A stretch of DNA of 64,000 bases from Paenibacillus sp. P25. Its GTDB lineage: Bacteria > Bacillota > Bacilli > Paenibacillales > NBRC-103111. Shown piece by piece: positions 36,379 through 44,732 of the stretch. The position numbers were made by a program, and so were the translations under genes. Each line of letters begins with the position of its first letter. Position 1 is the stretch's first letter. The notes beneath the pieces were generated by a model. The model ran no database searches, had not been told where the DNA came from, and worked only from the letters and a program-made list of their open reading frames with translations. Location: the NCBI GenBank assembly GCA_024704175.1, contig CP085629.1, positions 124,001-188,000 on the forward strand, given 5' to 3'.

Positions 36379-37368
36379 TTAGTTTAGTTTCCTGCAACTT
36401 TCCCGAACGATAAGCTGAGTCGGAACGAGAACCTTTTTTCTTAAAGTTCTGACTTCCTCAATTCGTTCGATTAAGGTTACAACCGCTGTCTGTCCCATAT
36501 ATTCGGTCGGGATCTGAACGTTGGTTAAAGGAGGATTGGTGTAACCGGTAAGCTCATGGCCGTCAAAACTGACTATGCTTACCTGGTGCGGGATCTCAAC
36601 GTTTTTTTCTTTAAGGAAATCCAGGGCGCCGAGCGCCGTAGGGTCATTTCCGATAAACAATGCCGTAGGCGGCGGGCCGTCTTGGTATACTTGTTCCATC
36701 AGCCGATAGCCGTTTTGCTTTCCGTGTTCCCCTATATAGATGCGCCTCGGGTCAAAGCCCGGGAATTTGGACATATACCTCAAAAAATGCTGGTCTCTTC
36801 GATCTTCCTCGGCAATATCGCGGTTTTCTCTCGCACCGACAAACGCGATCTGCTCATGACCGATGGAAGTTAAGTAATCCAATGCGGAGTAAACGGCTCC
36901 TTTAGTATCGAACCATACGGAATCGTACTTGTTCGGATCCGGATTTCTTCCGATAATCACGATGTTATCCGTACTCAGAGCCGACGCCATCTCCTCTATT
37001 TCCGTATTCAAATAGTTTCCCAAAATAATTGCGCCATGAATGGGATCTGCCAAACTTGCAGGGTTAAATGTGCTAATTAAATCCATTTCGTATTTCGAAC
37101 AAATGTTTTCGATGCCGCTTCGGATGGAGAAATGAAAGTAGTTGTCGATTTGGCTTTTGAATGTAGTGGGAACAAAGACTAACGCAATCCGGAAGTTCTT
37201 CTTATTATACCTTTCAACGACGGTTTTATATCCCAATTGCTCGGCGCCTTCGAGTACCTTGCGCCGGGTATCTTCCAATACATTGAAGGATGGATCTCGG
37301 TTTAATACACGGGAGACTGTCGATGCAGAAACTTGTGCTAATTTTGCAATATCTTTAATCTTTACCAT
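36379..37368 (-). CDS. LacI-family transcriptional regulator
   Basis: The likely start is ATG 37368 (MVKIKDIAKLAQVSASTVSR), which opens directly with the DNA-binding helix-turn-helix at residues 4-23; GGGAG lies 11 bases upstream. An upstream TTG at 37392 would add eight unrelated residues. The periplasmic-binding-protein-like effector domain follows, with LSTDNIVIIGRNPD, FIGNDPTALGALDFLKE and the usual end LIVRESC. Length of 329 residues is standard. It is divergent from the inositol monophosphatase, glycerophosphodiesterase and ABC importer operon and probably represses it, with a sugar or polyol phosphate as inducer. Confidence 0.9.
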   Translation of the reverse strand: MVKIKDIAKLAQVSASTVSRVLNRDPSFNVLEDTRRKVLEGAEQLGYKTVVERYNKKNFRIALVFVPTTFKSQIDNYFHFSIRSGIENICSKYEMDLISTFNPASLADPIHGAIILGNYLNTEIEEMASALSTDNIVIIGRNPDPNKYDSVWFDTKGAVYSALDYLTSIGHEQIAFVGARENRDIAEEDRRDQHFLRYMSKFPGFDPRRIYIGEHGKQNGYRLMEQVYQDGPPPTALFIGNDPTALGALDFLKEKNVEIPHQVSIVSFDGHELTGYTNPPLTNVQIPTEYMGQTAVVTLIERIEEVRTLRKKVLVPTQLIVRESCRKLN

Positions 37369-37617
37369 ATATATTAATACTCCCGGAAACAATTTAGTAA
37401 AAAATTTTTCGATATATAATATAACATTTTCTTAATAAAAAGAAAAGAATTTTCAACAACGGCGGAATTAATTTGCTGGAAATTGCATTTACACGAATTT
37501 AATATGAGACATCTTGACCAAGGAGAAGTTTAATTGGTAAATTATTATCATGAAATGAGTAAATATTTTTTAATTAACGGTAAATATTTTAACGATTTTA
37601 GAAAGGGGTTTACTTTC

Positions 37618-38408
37618 ATGCTTGAAGAAGAAGCGTATCAGAAAACGATGAAATGGACCGTTTTAGCCGCCGAATGGGTACGGAATAAAAGGGAAGCCGA
37701 TGTCGAGATTGGAATCAAACAAAATCATACGGATCTTGTAACGGTTGTCGATCGCGGGGTAGAATCCTTCTTTGTCGGACAAATCAAGTCCGATTATCCC
37801 GATCACAATATTATTGGCGAAGAAAACATCCATAATACGCAATCCGATAGTGAATACATGTGGATTATCGACCCGATTGACGGCACGACAAACTTGGTCA
37901 ATAGAGGAAGGGATTATGCTATTTCGATTGCTTTCTGCAAAGGGGATCAAGGGATATTCGGCGTTGTGTACGATGTGGCTAATAACAAGCTGTTTCACGC
38001 CTATACGAAGAAAGGAGCTTACTTAAACGGCAGGAAGCTTGATGTTTTGAAAACAAATTCAAGCCTTCGCGACGAGCTCCTAGCCTTATCTCTTCTTTGG
38101 AGTGATATCAACGAAGCAGACGACTGGTCGCCTTATTTGAAGCTGGCTTCCCGCGCAAGGGGGTGAGAATGTATGGTGCCACAACCATCGAGCTGTGCGA
38201 TATGGCGGAAGGTAAGCTCGGAGCCTACGTACATCAAAAAATCCATGCATGGGATTACGCGGCTTGCCGCGTCATTTTGGAGGAACTGGGCTGCAAGTTT
38301 TCCGATCTGGAGGGGAATGAAATCAGCTGGACCTACAATGGCGGGCTTGTCGCTTCCATTCCGCAGATCCAAGAAGAAATTGTGTTGAATTTGAGAGCCA
38401 TAAAGGCG
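37618..38408 (+). pseudogene. Inositol monophosphatase family protein, one frameshift
   Basis: This Mg-dependent phosphatase removes phosphate from inositol monophosphate or related sugars. ATG 37618 has AAAGGGG upstream. Metal-site motifs are complete: IIGEEN, WIIDPIDGTTNLV and, near the end, IHAWDYAA. The frame stops at 38165 because a run of five G lacks one base (ASRARG to VRMYGATTIEL). After correction it continues into the C-terminal part and then without a stop into the glycerophosphodiesterase coding region. It could thus be one fused protein of about 558 residues, or two genes whose boundary was lost. The IMPase part alone has the normal 264 residues. Confidence 0.82.
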
Positions 38409-38420
38409 GTTGAGTATAAA

Positions 38421-39293
38421 ATGAAAGTATACGAGCAACATCAACAAGAAGCATTTAATCAGTTAATCTCGGATTTTAACGACCCGAACGGGCGCGTCAT
38501 GGTGATCGCTCATCGCGGCGAATGGTCCGATGCTCCGGAGAATTCCAAGCAGGCCGTTCTGAACGCAATGAATTTAGGCGTCGATATGATTGAAATTGAC
38601 GTCCAAAGATCTAGAGATGGTAAACTGATTGTCATGCATGACGAATGGGTGGATCGGACGACCAACGGCGGCGGCCGTATTTGCGATCTTACCTTGGATG
38701 AGCTGCTTTCCTTGAAATTAAAGCAATCCCAAGGCGGTGAAGCCGCTCCCTTGACGGACGAGCACGTTCCACAGTTTAAGGAAATCATGAGTCTGGTAAG
38801 GAACAAAGTATTCATTAATCTAGACAAATGTTGGGAGATTCGGGAGGATGTTTATCAAGTTCTGCTCGAGACGCAGACCGTTAAGCAGGCGTTATTTAAA
38901 AGCGATGCGGAGCTGGATGAGGTCGAAGCGTTTTTGAACTCCAAGCCGATCCGGCCTGAATATATGCATATTATTCATGAATCGAATGCGCACTTATTGA
39001 GGAATCCGGACGTTGTTCTACGCAGACTTAAGCCGAAAGCGATCGAATTCATTTTTGAAGAGGAGAACAGCCCTTTTGCCGCCGAAGCCGCTTTTCGGCT
39101 GTTTCGGGGAAAATGCCGGGTTTGGATGAATACCATGTGGGATTCATTATGTGCCGGGCATTCGGATGAACGATCGCTTAAGGCTAGCGCTGAAGGTTGG
39201 GGCTGGGGAATCGAGCGGGGGGTCAATATGATTCAAACCGATTGTTCCCCTCAATTGCTGGCCTTTTTAAGGAAAAGGCGTCCGGTTTACTAA
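38421..39293 (+). CDS. Glycerophosphodiester phosphodiesterase (GDPD), in frame with the IMPase
   Basis: GDPD enzymes hydrolyse glycerophosphodiesters to glycerol-3-phosphate and an alcohol such as inositol or choline. Catalytic motifs are present: IAHRGEWSDAPENS (His-Arg-Gly and Pro-Glu-Asn), MIEIDVQRSRDGKLIVMHDE (Glu-x-Asp and the second His), and DRTTNG. The ATG at 38421 is a possible independent start but has only a weak AAAGGCGG upstream, and the reading frame is open from the IMPase segment. No signal peptide is present, so the substrate would be imported first, fitting the Ugp-type importer that starts 17 bases after the stop. Confidence 0.87.
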   Translation: MKVYEQHQQEAFNQLISDFNDPNGRVMVIAHRGEWSDAPENSKQAVLNAMNLGVDMIEIDVQRSRDGKLIVMHDEWVDRTTNGGGRICDLTLDELLSLKLKQSQGGEAAPLTDEHVPQFKEIMSLVRNKVFINLDKCWEIREDVYQVLLETQTVKQALFKSDAELDEVEAFLNSKPIRPEYMHIIHESNAHLLRNPDVVLRRLKPKAIEFIFEEENSPFAAEAAFRLFRGKCRVWMNTMWDSLCAGHSDERSLKASAEGWGWGIERGVNMIQTDCSPQLLAFLRKRRPVY

Positions 39294-39309
39294 CCGAGGA
39301 GGGATCCCT

Positions 39310-40197
39310 TTGCGCTCGAAACAAAGCTTGCACATGAAAGAAGGGATGCTCGGCATCGGATTTTTAGTTCCTTCTCTCGTCCTTTTTGCTCTGTTTATCT
39401 TTTATCCATTCATCAGAAGTCTCTATCTAAGTCTCCAGCAAACGGATTTGCGTGGAAGAACCGTCAAATTCGTCGGATTATCGAACTACACGGATCTTCT
39501 GACCTCCGAACATTTCTATCATAGCTTGACGGTCACTTGCCTATTCGCTTTAATGACGATTCCGACAACGATCCTGATCGCATTAGGACTTGCGCCGCTT
39601 ACGCAGCAGCGTATAAAATTTACGCCTGTCTTTCAAATCATTTTCGCGATTTCGCTGATTATCCCGATATCGACAAGCTCCGTCATATGGAAGCTGTTGT
39701 TTCACCCTTCTTTAGGAATCATTAATTATTTTCTAGGTTTCGTCGGCATCCGGCCGGTCGAGTGGCTGACGGATCCGAAGATGGCGCTCGTTTCCGTTTC
39801 CATCGTAACCGTCTGGTCAGGCATCGGATTTATATATGTCGTCCTGCTAAGCGGCATCCGCGGGATCAGCGCCGAGATCTATGAAAGTGCCACAATCGAT
39901 GGCGCGGGCGTCCCGACTGTCATCCGCAAGATCACGCCGCCGCTTTTGTCGCCTACTTTGTTTTTTGTCAGCGTTGTATCTGTCATTCATTCGCTGCAAA
40001 GCTTCGGGCAATTTTCGATATTGACGGACGGCGGCCCTGCATTTGCTACCGATGTGCTTGTGTACGATTTGTATCTGGAGGCGTTTGTCAATTTCAGGTT
40101 TGGCGGCGGCAGTGCGCAAGCGATCGTACTTTTTGTCATTCTGCTGATCTTCACGTTGATCCAATTCCGGTTTGAAAGGAGAGTTCATTATTCATGA
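39310..40197 (+). CDS. UgpA-type ABC importer permease
   Basis: This is one of two membrane subunits of a CUT1-family sugar/glycerophosphate importer. The TTG at 39310 follows GAGGAGGG by seven bases. Six membrane helices are visible, and the cytoplasmic EAA loop reads EIYESATIDGAGVPTVIRKITPP, which contacts the ATPase. It overlaps the next permease gene by four bases. The operon has no ATPase gene, so it must borrow a shared MsmX/UgpC-type ATPase. Adjacent GDPD and IMPase genes suggest glycerophosphodiesters as cargo. Frame intact, 295 residues. Confidence 0.9.
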   Translation: MRSKQSLHMKEGMLGIGFLVPSLVLFALFIFYPFIRSLYLSLQQTDLRGRTVKFVGLSNYTDLLTSEHFYHSLTVTCLFALMTIPTTILIALGLAPLTQQRIKFTPVFQIIFAISLIIPISTSSVIWKLLFHPSLGIINYFLGFVGIRPVEWLTDPKMALVSVSIVTVWSGIGFIYVVLLSGIRGISAEIYESATIDGAGVPTVIRKITPPLLSPTLFFVSVVSVIHSLQSFGQFSILTDGGPAFATDVLVYDLYLEAFVNFRFGGGSAQAIVLFVILLIFTLIQFRFERRVHYS

Positions 40198-41015
40198 AGT
40201 CGCTCCTGAGCAGAACTCTCTTTTATTTGGCTCTTGCCGTTGCTGCAATTCTTGCTTTATTTCCGCTGTATTTTACCGTGATGTCTTCGTTTTTGACGGA
40301 AAGGGAATCCGGCGGTTTTCCGCCCGTTTTGTTCCCGAAAAGCTTGTATTTGGGAAATTTCATCGATGTATTCAGATCGGTACCGATTGACCGCTTTTTG
40401 TTTAACAGCTTTGCGATGGGAATCATCATCACTGCGAGCCACTTGATTACCGCCAGCTTAGCTGCATACGCGTTTGCATTTGTGCGGGTTCCTGGAAGGC
40501 GTTTTTGGTTCATCCTGTTTCTTTCCACGATGATGATTCCGCTTGAAGTTACCGTCATTCCGAATTACTTGACGATTCGCAGCTGGGGATGGACGGATAC
40601 GTATCAAGGGCTTGTCGCTCCTTACCTGGCAACCGGCTTCGGAACGTTTTTGCTGAGGCAATACTTCTTGCAGTCGCCGACGGAAATATTCGAAGCCGCC
40701 CGAATCGACGGTTACGGACATTTCAGGAGCTTTATGACGATTGCATTGCCGCTGTCCCGCTCCGCCTTGGCCACTTTGGCGATCCACAGCTTTCTCGGAG
40801 CCTGGAACAGTTACTTTTGGCCGCTCCTCATTACCAATCAAGCAAAGATGAGAACGGTGCAAATCGGCATCTGGATGCTTCAGTCTGAAAATCAAATGCA
40901 GTGGAATCTCATCTTTGCCGGGGTAACCATTGTCATGTTCCTCCCGATCGTTATTCTGCTTACCGGCTTGAAGCAATTGATCGGAGGATTGACCGCAGGC
41001 GCCGTCAAAGCGTGA
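40194..41015 (+). CDS. UgpE-type ABC importer permease
   Basis: The second permease subunit begins at the ATG overlapping the previous stop (ATGA). It has six membrane helices, and the EAA loop is EIFEAARIDGYGHFRSFMTIALP. The N-terminal FPLYFTVMSSF pattern and the length of 273 residues are normal for the UgpE/MalG class. It forms the channel together with the upstream UgpA-type protein and receives substrate from the binding protein encoded next. The frame is intact. Confidence 0.9.
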   Translation: MKSLLSRTLFYLALAVAAILALFPLYFTVMSSFLTERESGGFPPVLFPKSLYLGNFIDVFRSVPIDRFLFNSFAMGIIITASHLITASLAAYAFAFVRVPGRRFWFILFLSTMMIPLEVTVIPNYLTIRSWGWTDTYQGLVAPYLATGFGTFLLRQYFLQSPTEIFEAARIDGYGHFRSFMTIALPLSRSALATLAIHSFLGAWNSYFWPLLITNQAKMRTVQIGIWMLQSENQMQWNLIFAGVTIVMFLPIVILLTGLKQLIGGLTAGAVKA

Positions 41016-41093
41016 TAGAAGAAGGGATATATACTAGCGGGACTTGTCTCGCTAGAGATGTATAAATAACTTAGGCAAGGGGCGAAAAAGGAA

Positions 41094-42458
41094 ATGAAGA
41101 AGGCGAATGTGAAGGCAAGTTTGTTCTGCGGTTTATTGGCTGTTACTATGGCGCGCACCACGGCGTGCGGGAGCGGTGGAGACAAGAAGTCGGATTCGCC
41201 CGCGGCATCCGGTTCATCCAGTCAGGCTAACAAACCGGTAGAGGTTACATTCTGGCATTCGGCGGCAGGCGATGCGGGTAAGGCTCTGGAACAAATCGTA
41301 TCTGACTATAATTCCTCTCAGACGAAGGTTCATGTCACTGCCCAATTTCAAGGCGCTTATCAGGACGCGCTCACAAAGCTGAAAGTATCCATGGGTTCCA
41401 AGGATGAGCCGTCCTTGATTCAAGTGTATGATGTCGGAACGCGTTACATGGTTGATACAAAGGCCGTTGCTCCGGTGCAAAATTTTATAGAAGGCGAGAA
41501 ATTCGATCTTTCATCGTATGAAGCAAAAGCGTTATCCTATTACAAAGTAAACGATAAACTTTACTCTATGCCGTTCAATACTTCCGTTCCCGTCTTATAC
41601 TACAATAAAACGATGTTTAAAGACGCGGGGCTCGATCCTGAAAAACCGCCCCGAACATTTGAAGAAATCAAAGAGGCAGCGAAGAAACTGGCTAAAAATG
41701 ATGTATATGGAATCGCAATACCGCTTGATGCCTGGTACATGGAGCAGTTTTACGCGGCCCAAGGCGCGGAATTGGTCAATAACGGAAATGGACGCAATTC
41801 ACCTGCTACGGAATCTTATATCAATAAAGATACGGGTCTAAACAGCCTCTCTTGGTGGAAGGAAATGATTGACAGTAAGACCGCGTTTAACTACGGCAGA
41901 GACGGGAACCAAACGCTTCAAGCTTTTAATGCCGGGAAGGTAGCCATGATGCTTAATTCCAGCGGCGCACTTCGTACTTCGGTGAACAATACAAAAGGAA
42001 AATTTGAAGTCGGGGTAGGGCTGTTCCCCACGAGCGAAAGCGCAAAAGATAACTTTGGCATCATAACCGGCGGGGCCAGTCTCTGGATTATGAACGACAA
42101 GCCGGAAGAGGAGCAAAAAGCGGCATGGGACTTTATTAAATATTTGAGTTCCCCCAAAGTACAGGCCAAATGGAGCGCAAACACAGGCTATTTGCCGACG
42201 ACCAAACTGGCTTATGACGAGAAAGAACTAAAAGATATTATAGCTCAATATCCACAATTCCAGGTGGGAGTGGACGAACTGCATCAATCCAAAATATCGG
42301 TCGCTACGCAAGGCGCGGCGATAGGTCCCTTTACCGAAGAACGAAATTTTGTGGCGGTAGCGGTTGAGGAGGCTCTTTATGGGAAAAAATCGCCGCAAGA
42401 CGCTCTAAACGACGCTGCAAAAAACATCGCAGAGTTGTTGTCTAAGTATAACAAATAG
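41094..42458 (+). CDS. UgpB-like extracellular solute-binding protein
   Basis: The 454-residue protein delivers substrate to the permeases encoded upstream. Its signal sequence ends in RTTAC-GSGG with Cys25 as probable lipid anchor, although the lipobox is weaker than usual. The mature part (VEVTFWHSAAGDAGKALEQI) is typical of UgpB, the glycerol-3-phosphate/glycerophosphodiester-binding protein: WH near the N-terminus, SLIQVYDVGTRYMVDT and MPFNTSVPVLYYNK. AAGGGGCG lies upstream. The specificity is inferred from family resemblance plus the GDPD neighbour. A terminator follows. Confidence 0.88.
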   Translation: MKKANVKASLFCGLLAVTMARTTACGSGGDKKSDSPAASGSSSQANKPVEVTFWHSAAGDAGKALEQIVSDYNSSQTKVHVTAQFQGAYQDALTKLKVSMGSKDEPSLIQVYDVGTRYMVDTKAVAPVQNFIEGEKFDLSSYEAKALSYYKVNDKLYSMPFNTSVPVLYYNKTMFKDAGLDPEKPPRTFEEIKEAAKKLAKNDVYGIAIPLDAWYMEQFYAAQGAELVNNGNGRNSPATESYINKDTGLNSLSWWKEMIDSKTAFNYGRDGNQTLQAFNAGKVAMMLNSSGALRTSVNNTKGKFEVGVGLFPTSESAKDNFGIITGGASLWIMNDKPEEEQKAAWDFIKYLSSPKVQAKWSANTGYLPTTKLAYDEKELKDIIAQYPQFQVGVDELHQSKISVATQGAAIGPFTEERNFVAVAVEEALYGKKSPQDALNDAAKNIAELLSKYNK

Positions 42459-42496
42459 AAGAAGCTGAAGACTCGAAGTGCTGAATATGAAATTGT

Positions 42497-42528
42497 AAAG
42501 TCTGTCACTTATGGCGGGCTTTTTTTTA
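42497..42528 (+). terminator. Rho-independent terminator of the ugp-like operon
   Basis: AAAGTCTGTC pairs with GGCGGGCTTT (several G-T pairs), followed by T8. Confidence 0.65.
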
Positions 42529-42875
42529 ATTTAGCACATGCAGGGACCAAACAAACCCAGATGATGTTTTCTCACGAAGGGAAAAAGCATCTTTCCTAAT
42601 GACGGGACGTGTTAAAAACTGGGGGCGGCTCCTGATATTTAGGCTGTGTTGCAATTCATTCCGAAAATAGGTTTTCATTTCAGAATGATTCAATACTTCT
42701 TAAAAGACATAATCCTCCATCAGAAGTATTGCGAATTCCGTTTCCGATTGTAGTATTAATTTCCGAAAAGCCGATTGCTTCCGCCGCGGAAAATGTCCTA
42801 TTGAAGGAAATTTGGGGAGCTCTTATAGTAAACCTATGTTCGTGAGTCTGCATTCGTGAGAGGAGGTAACTTATC
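42529..42875. other. Upstream region of the lpl-type transporter operon
   Basis: This 347-base stretch must hold the operon promoter. It contains the inverted repeat listed separately and a well-formed AGGAGGTAAC ribosome site at its end. No gene is supported. Confidence 0.45.
42692..42730. promoter_or_regulatory. 9-bp inverted repeat upstream of the lpl-type operon
   Basis: AATACTTCT (42692-42700) and AGAAGTATT (42722-42730) are exact inverted copies separated by 21 bases. This centre-to-centre spacing would suit a dimeric or AraC-type regulator, for example the one encoded at 46303. Confidence 0.4.
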
Positions 42876-43786
42876 ATGCAAGGAAAGCCGCTGGTGTCAG
42901 CCTTGCGCCATGATCGGCAACTCTATTTCCTCGCCCTGCCCGGAATAGTGTTCTTTTTGATCTTTAAGTACGTACCCATGTGGGGATCATGATTTCATTT
43001 CAGAATTATTCTCCTTTTTCTGGTTTTTGGAATAGCGAGTGGGTCGGGTTGGAGCATTTTCGCCGCTTTTTCTCCGATCCCGATTTTTGGTCGCTGCTTC
43101 GCAATACGATGGCGATCAATCTGCTTAATTTGTTTTTTTTCTTCCCGCTCCCGATCGTTCTGGCACTGCTTCTTAATGAGGTAAGAAACCGGATCTTCAA
43201 GAGATCGCTGCAGTCCATCGTTTATTTGCCGCACTTTTTGTCTTGGGTTATTATTGCCGGAATTACGCTGCTCCTTTTGTCGCCCCGCAATGGCGTGATG
43301 AATCAAATGTTGTTGGCGCTGGGGATTGAGAAAGTCGATTTGCTTTCGAACGAGTCTACTTTCTGGTTGTTGCTGACTGTACAATCCATCTGGAAGGAAG
43401 CCGGATGGGGAACGATTATTTTTCTGGCCGCTATGTCGGGGGTCGATCCGCAATTATATGAGGCCGCGAAGATGGATGGCGCAAACAAATTCCGCCAAAT
43501 GTGGCATGTAACGCTTCCCGCCATTCGCAGCGTCATTGTCGTGCTGCTCATTCTGAGACTGGGACATATGATGGACGTGGGCTTTGAGCAGGTCTTTCTG
43601 ATGGGCAACGGCGCGGTCTCCAGCGTAGCAGAGGTCTTTGATACGTATGTTTACAGGCTCGGGGTCCAGCAAGGCGAGTTCAGCTTCACGACGGCGGTCG
43701 GATTGTTCAAATCGATTGTCGGCCTTGTGCTCGTGCTTGGAACCAATTTTCTGGCCAAGCGCATGGGAGAAGAGGGCGTGTACTGA
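42876..43786 (+). pseudogene. lplB: LplB-type ABC importer permease, one frameshift
   Basis: ATG 42876 follows GAGGAGGTAA. The first 34 residues end FLIFKYVPMWG and stop because a run of four G lacks one (42979-42983). The next frame continues IMISFQNYSPFSGFW and is intact to 43786. KYVPMxGxxISFQxY is the signature of the LplB permeases of Paenibacillus oligosaccharide importers. The EAA loop is QLYEAAKMDGANKFRQMWHVTLP. Corrected length is about 303 residues. It forms a three-gene importer with the two following genes and lacks its own ATPase. Confidence 0.9.
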
Positions 43787-43809
43787 GATGAAGACAGCTT
43801 TTTAGGGGG

Positions 43810-44697
43810 ATGCAGGTGGTTAAAGAATCTGGCTCTGACCGGCTCTTTACAATAGCGAATTATGTCGTGTTACTGGTTATCGGTCTAGTTACATTATTTC
43901 CGTTGTACTACGTATTTGCCATTTCGTTCACGGATCCATCGGAATATCTGAAAGGCGGCTTGATCCTGTTCCCCAGCCATTGGTCGCTCATCTCCTACCA
44001 ATATTTGTTATCGACCCCAACCTTTTTGCGGGCGATTCAAGTCAGCGCCTTTCTGGCCGTTGTCGGGACAATCTGCAGTCTGCTGGTTACATCGGGACTC
44101 GCTTATTCGCTGTCGCGCAAAAGGCTGAAGGGACGAAGAGTGATCATGTTAATGATTCTCATTACGCTTCTGTTTAATCCGGGAATCATACCGCCTTATC
44201 TTCTCGTACGTCAACTGGATTTGATTAACAGCTTGTGGTCGCTCATTTTGCCAGCGCTTACAAGCGGTTGGTACGTGCTTCTGATGAAAGGCTTCTTTGA
44301 CAGCATTCCACCAAGCTTGGAAGAAGCCGCAACCATCGACGGGTGCAATGATATCAACATTTGGTACCGTATTATTTTGCCTTTATCGGCGCCGGCCATG
44401 GCCGCTTTCGGACTATTCTATGCCGTCGCCTATTGGAACACATTCTTCACGGCGCTTCTTTACATCAATGATTTCGAGAAGTGGCCTTTACAAGTCCTGC
44501 TGCAAAATCTGTTGATTGACTCGAGCACGGCTGTCGGTGGAGAAGTTGCGCAACAAATATCAGCCGAGCGGCAAGTACCCGGCGAGACCTTGAAGATGGT
44601 TGCAGTCGTCATCGGAACGGTTCCGATCCTCTTGGTATACCCGTTCCTTCAAAAGCATTTTGCCAAAGGCGCCATGGTCGGTTCCGTGAAGGAATGA
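43810..44697 (+). CDS. lplC: LplC-type ABC importer permease
   Basis: This is the second permease of the Lpl-type importer, with six membrane helices and the EAA loop SLEEAATIDGCNDINIWYRIILP. The ATG at 43810 directly abuts AGGGGG, so the GTG at 43816, six bases after it, is the better start. The C-terminal FLQKHFAKGAMVGSVKE is the typical LplC end. It partners LplB, encoded 23 bases upstream, and the lipoprotein encoded 35 bases downstream. The frame is intact. Confidence 0.92.
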   Translation: MQVVKESGSDRLFTIANYVVLLVIGLVTLFPLYYVFAISFTDPSEYLKGGLILFPSHWSLISYQYLLSTPTFLRAIQVSAFLAVVGTICSLLVTSGLAYSLSRKRLKGRRVIMLMILITLLFNPGIIPPYLLVRQLDLINSLWSLILPALTSGWYVLLMKGFFDSIPPSLEEAATIDGCNDINIWYRIILPLSAPAMAAFGLFYAVAYWNTFFTALLYINDFEKWPLQVLLQNLLIDSSTAVGGEVAQQISAERQVPGETLKMVAVVIGTVPILLVYPFLQKHFAKGAMVGSVKE

Positions 44698-44732
44698 TAG
44701 ACATAAAGTGTACATAAAAGGGAGGCATGAAA

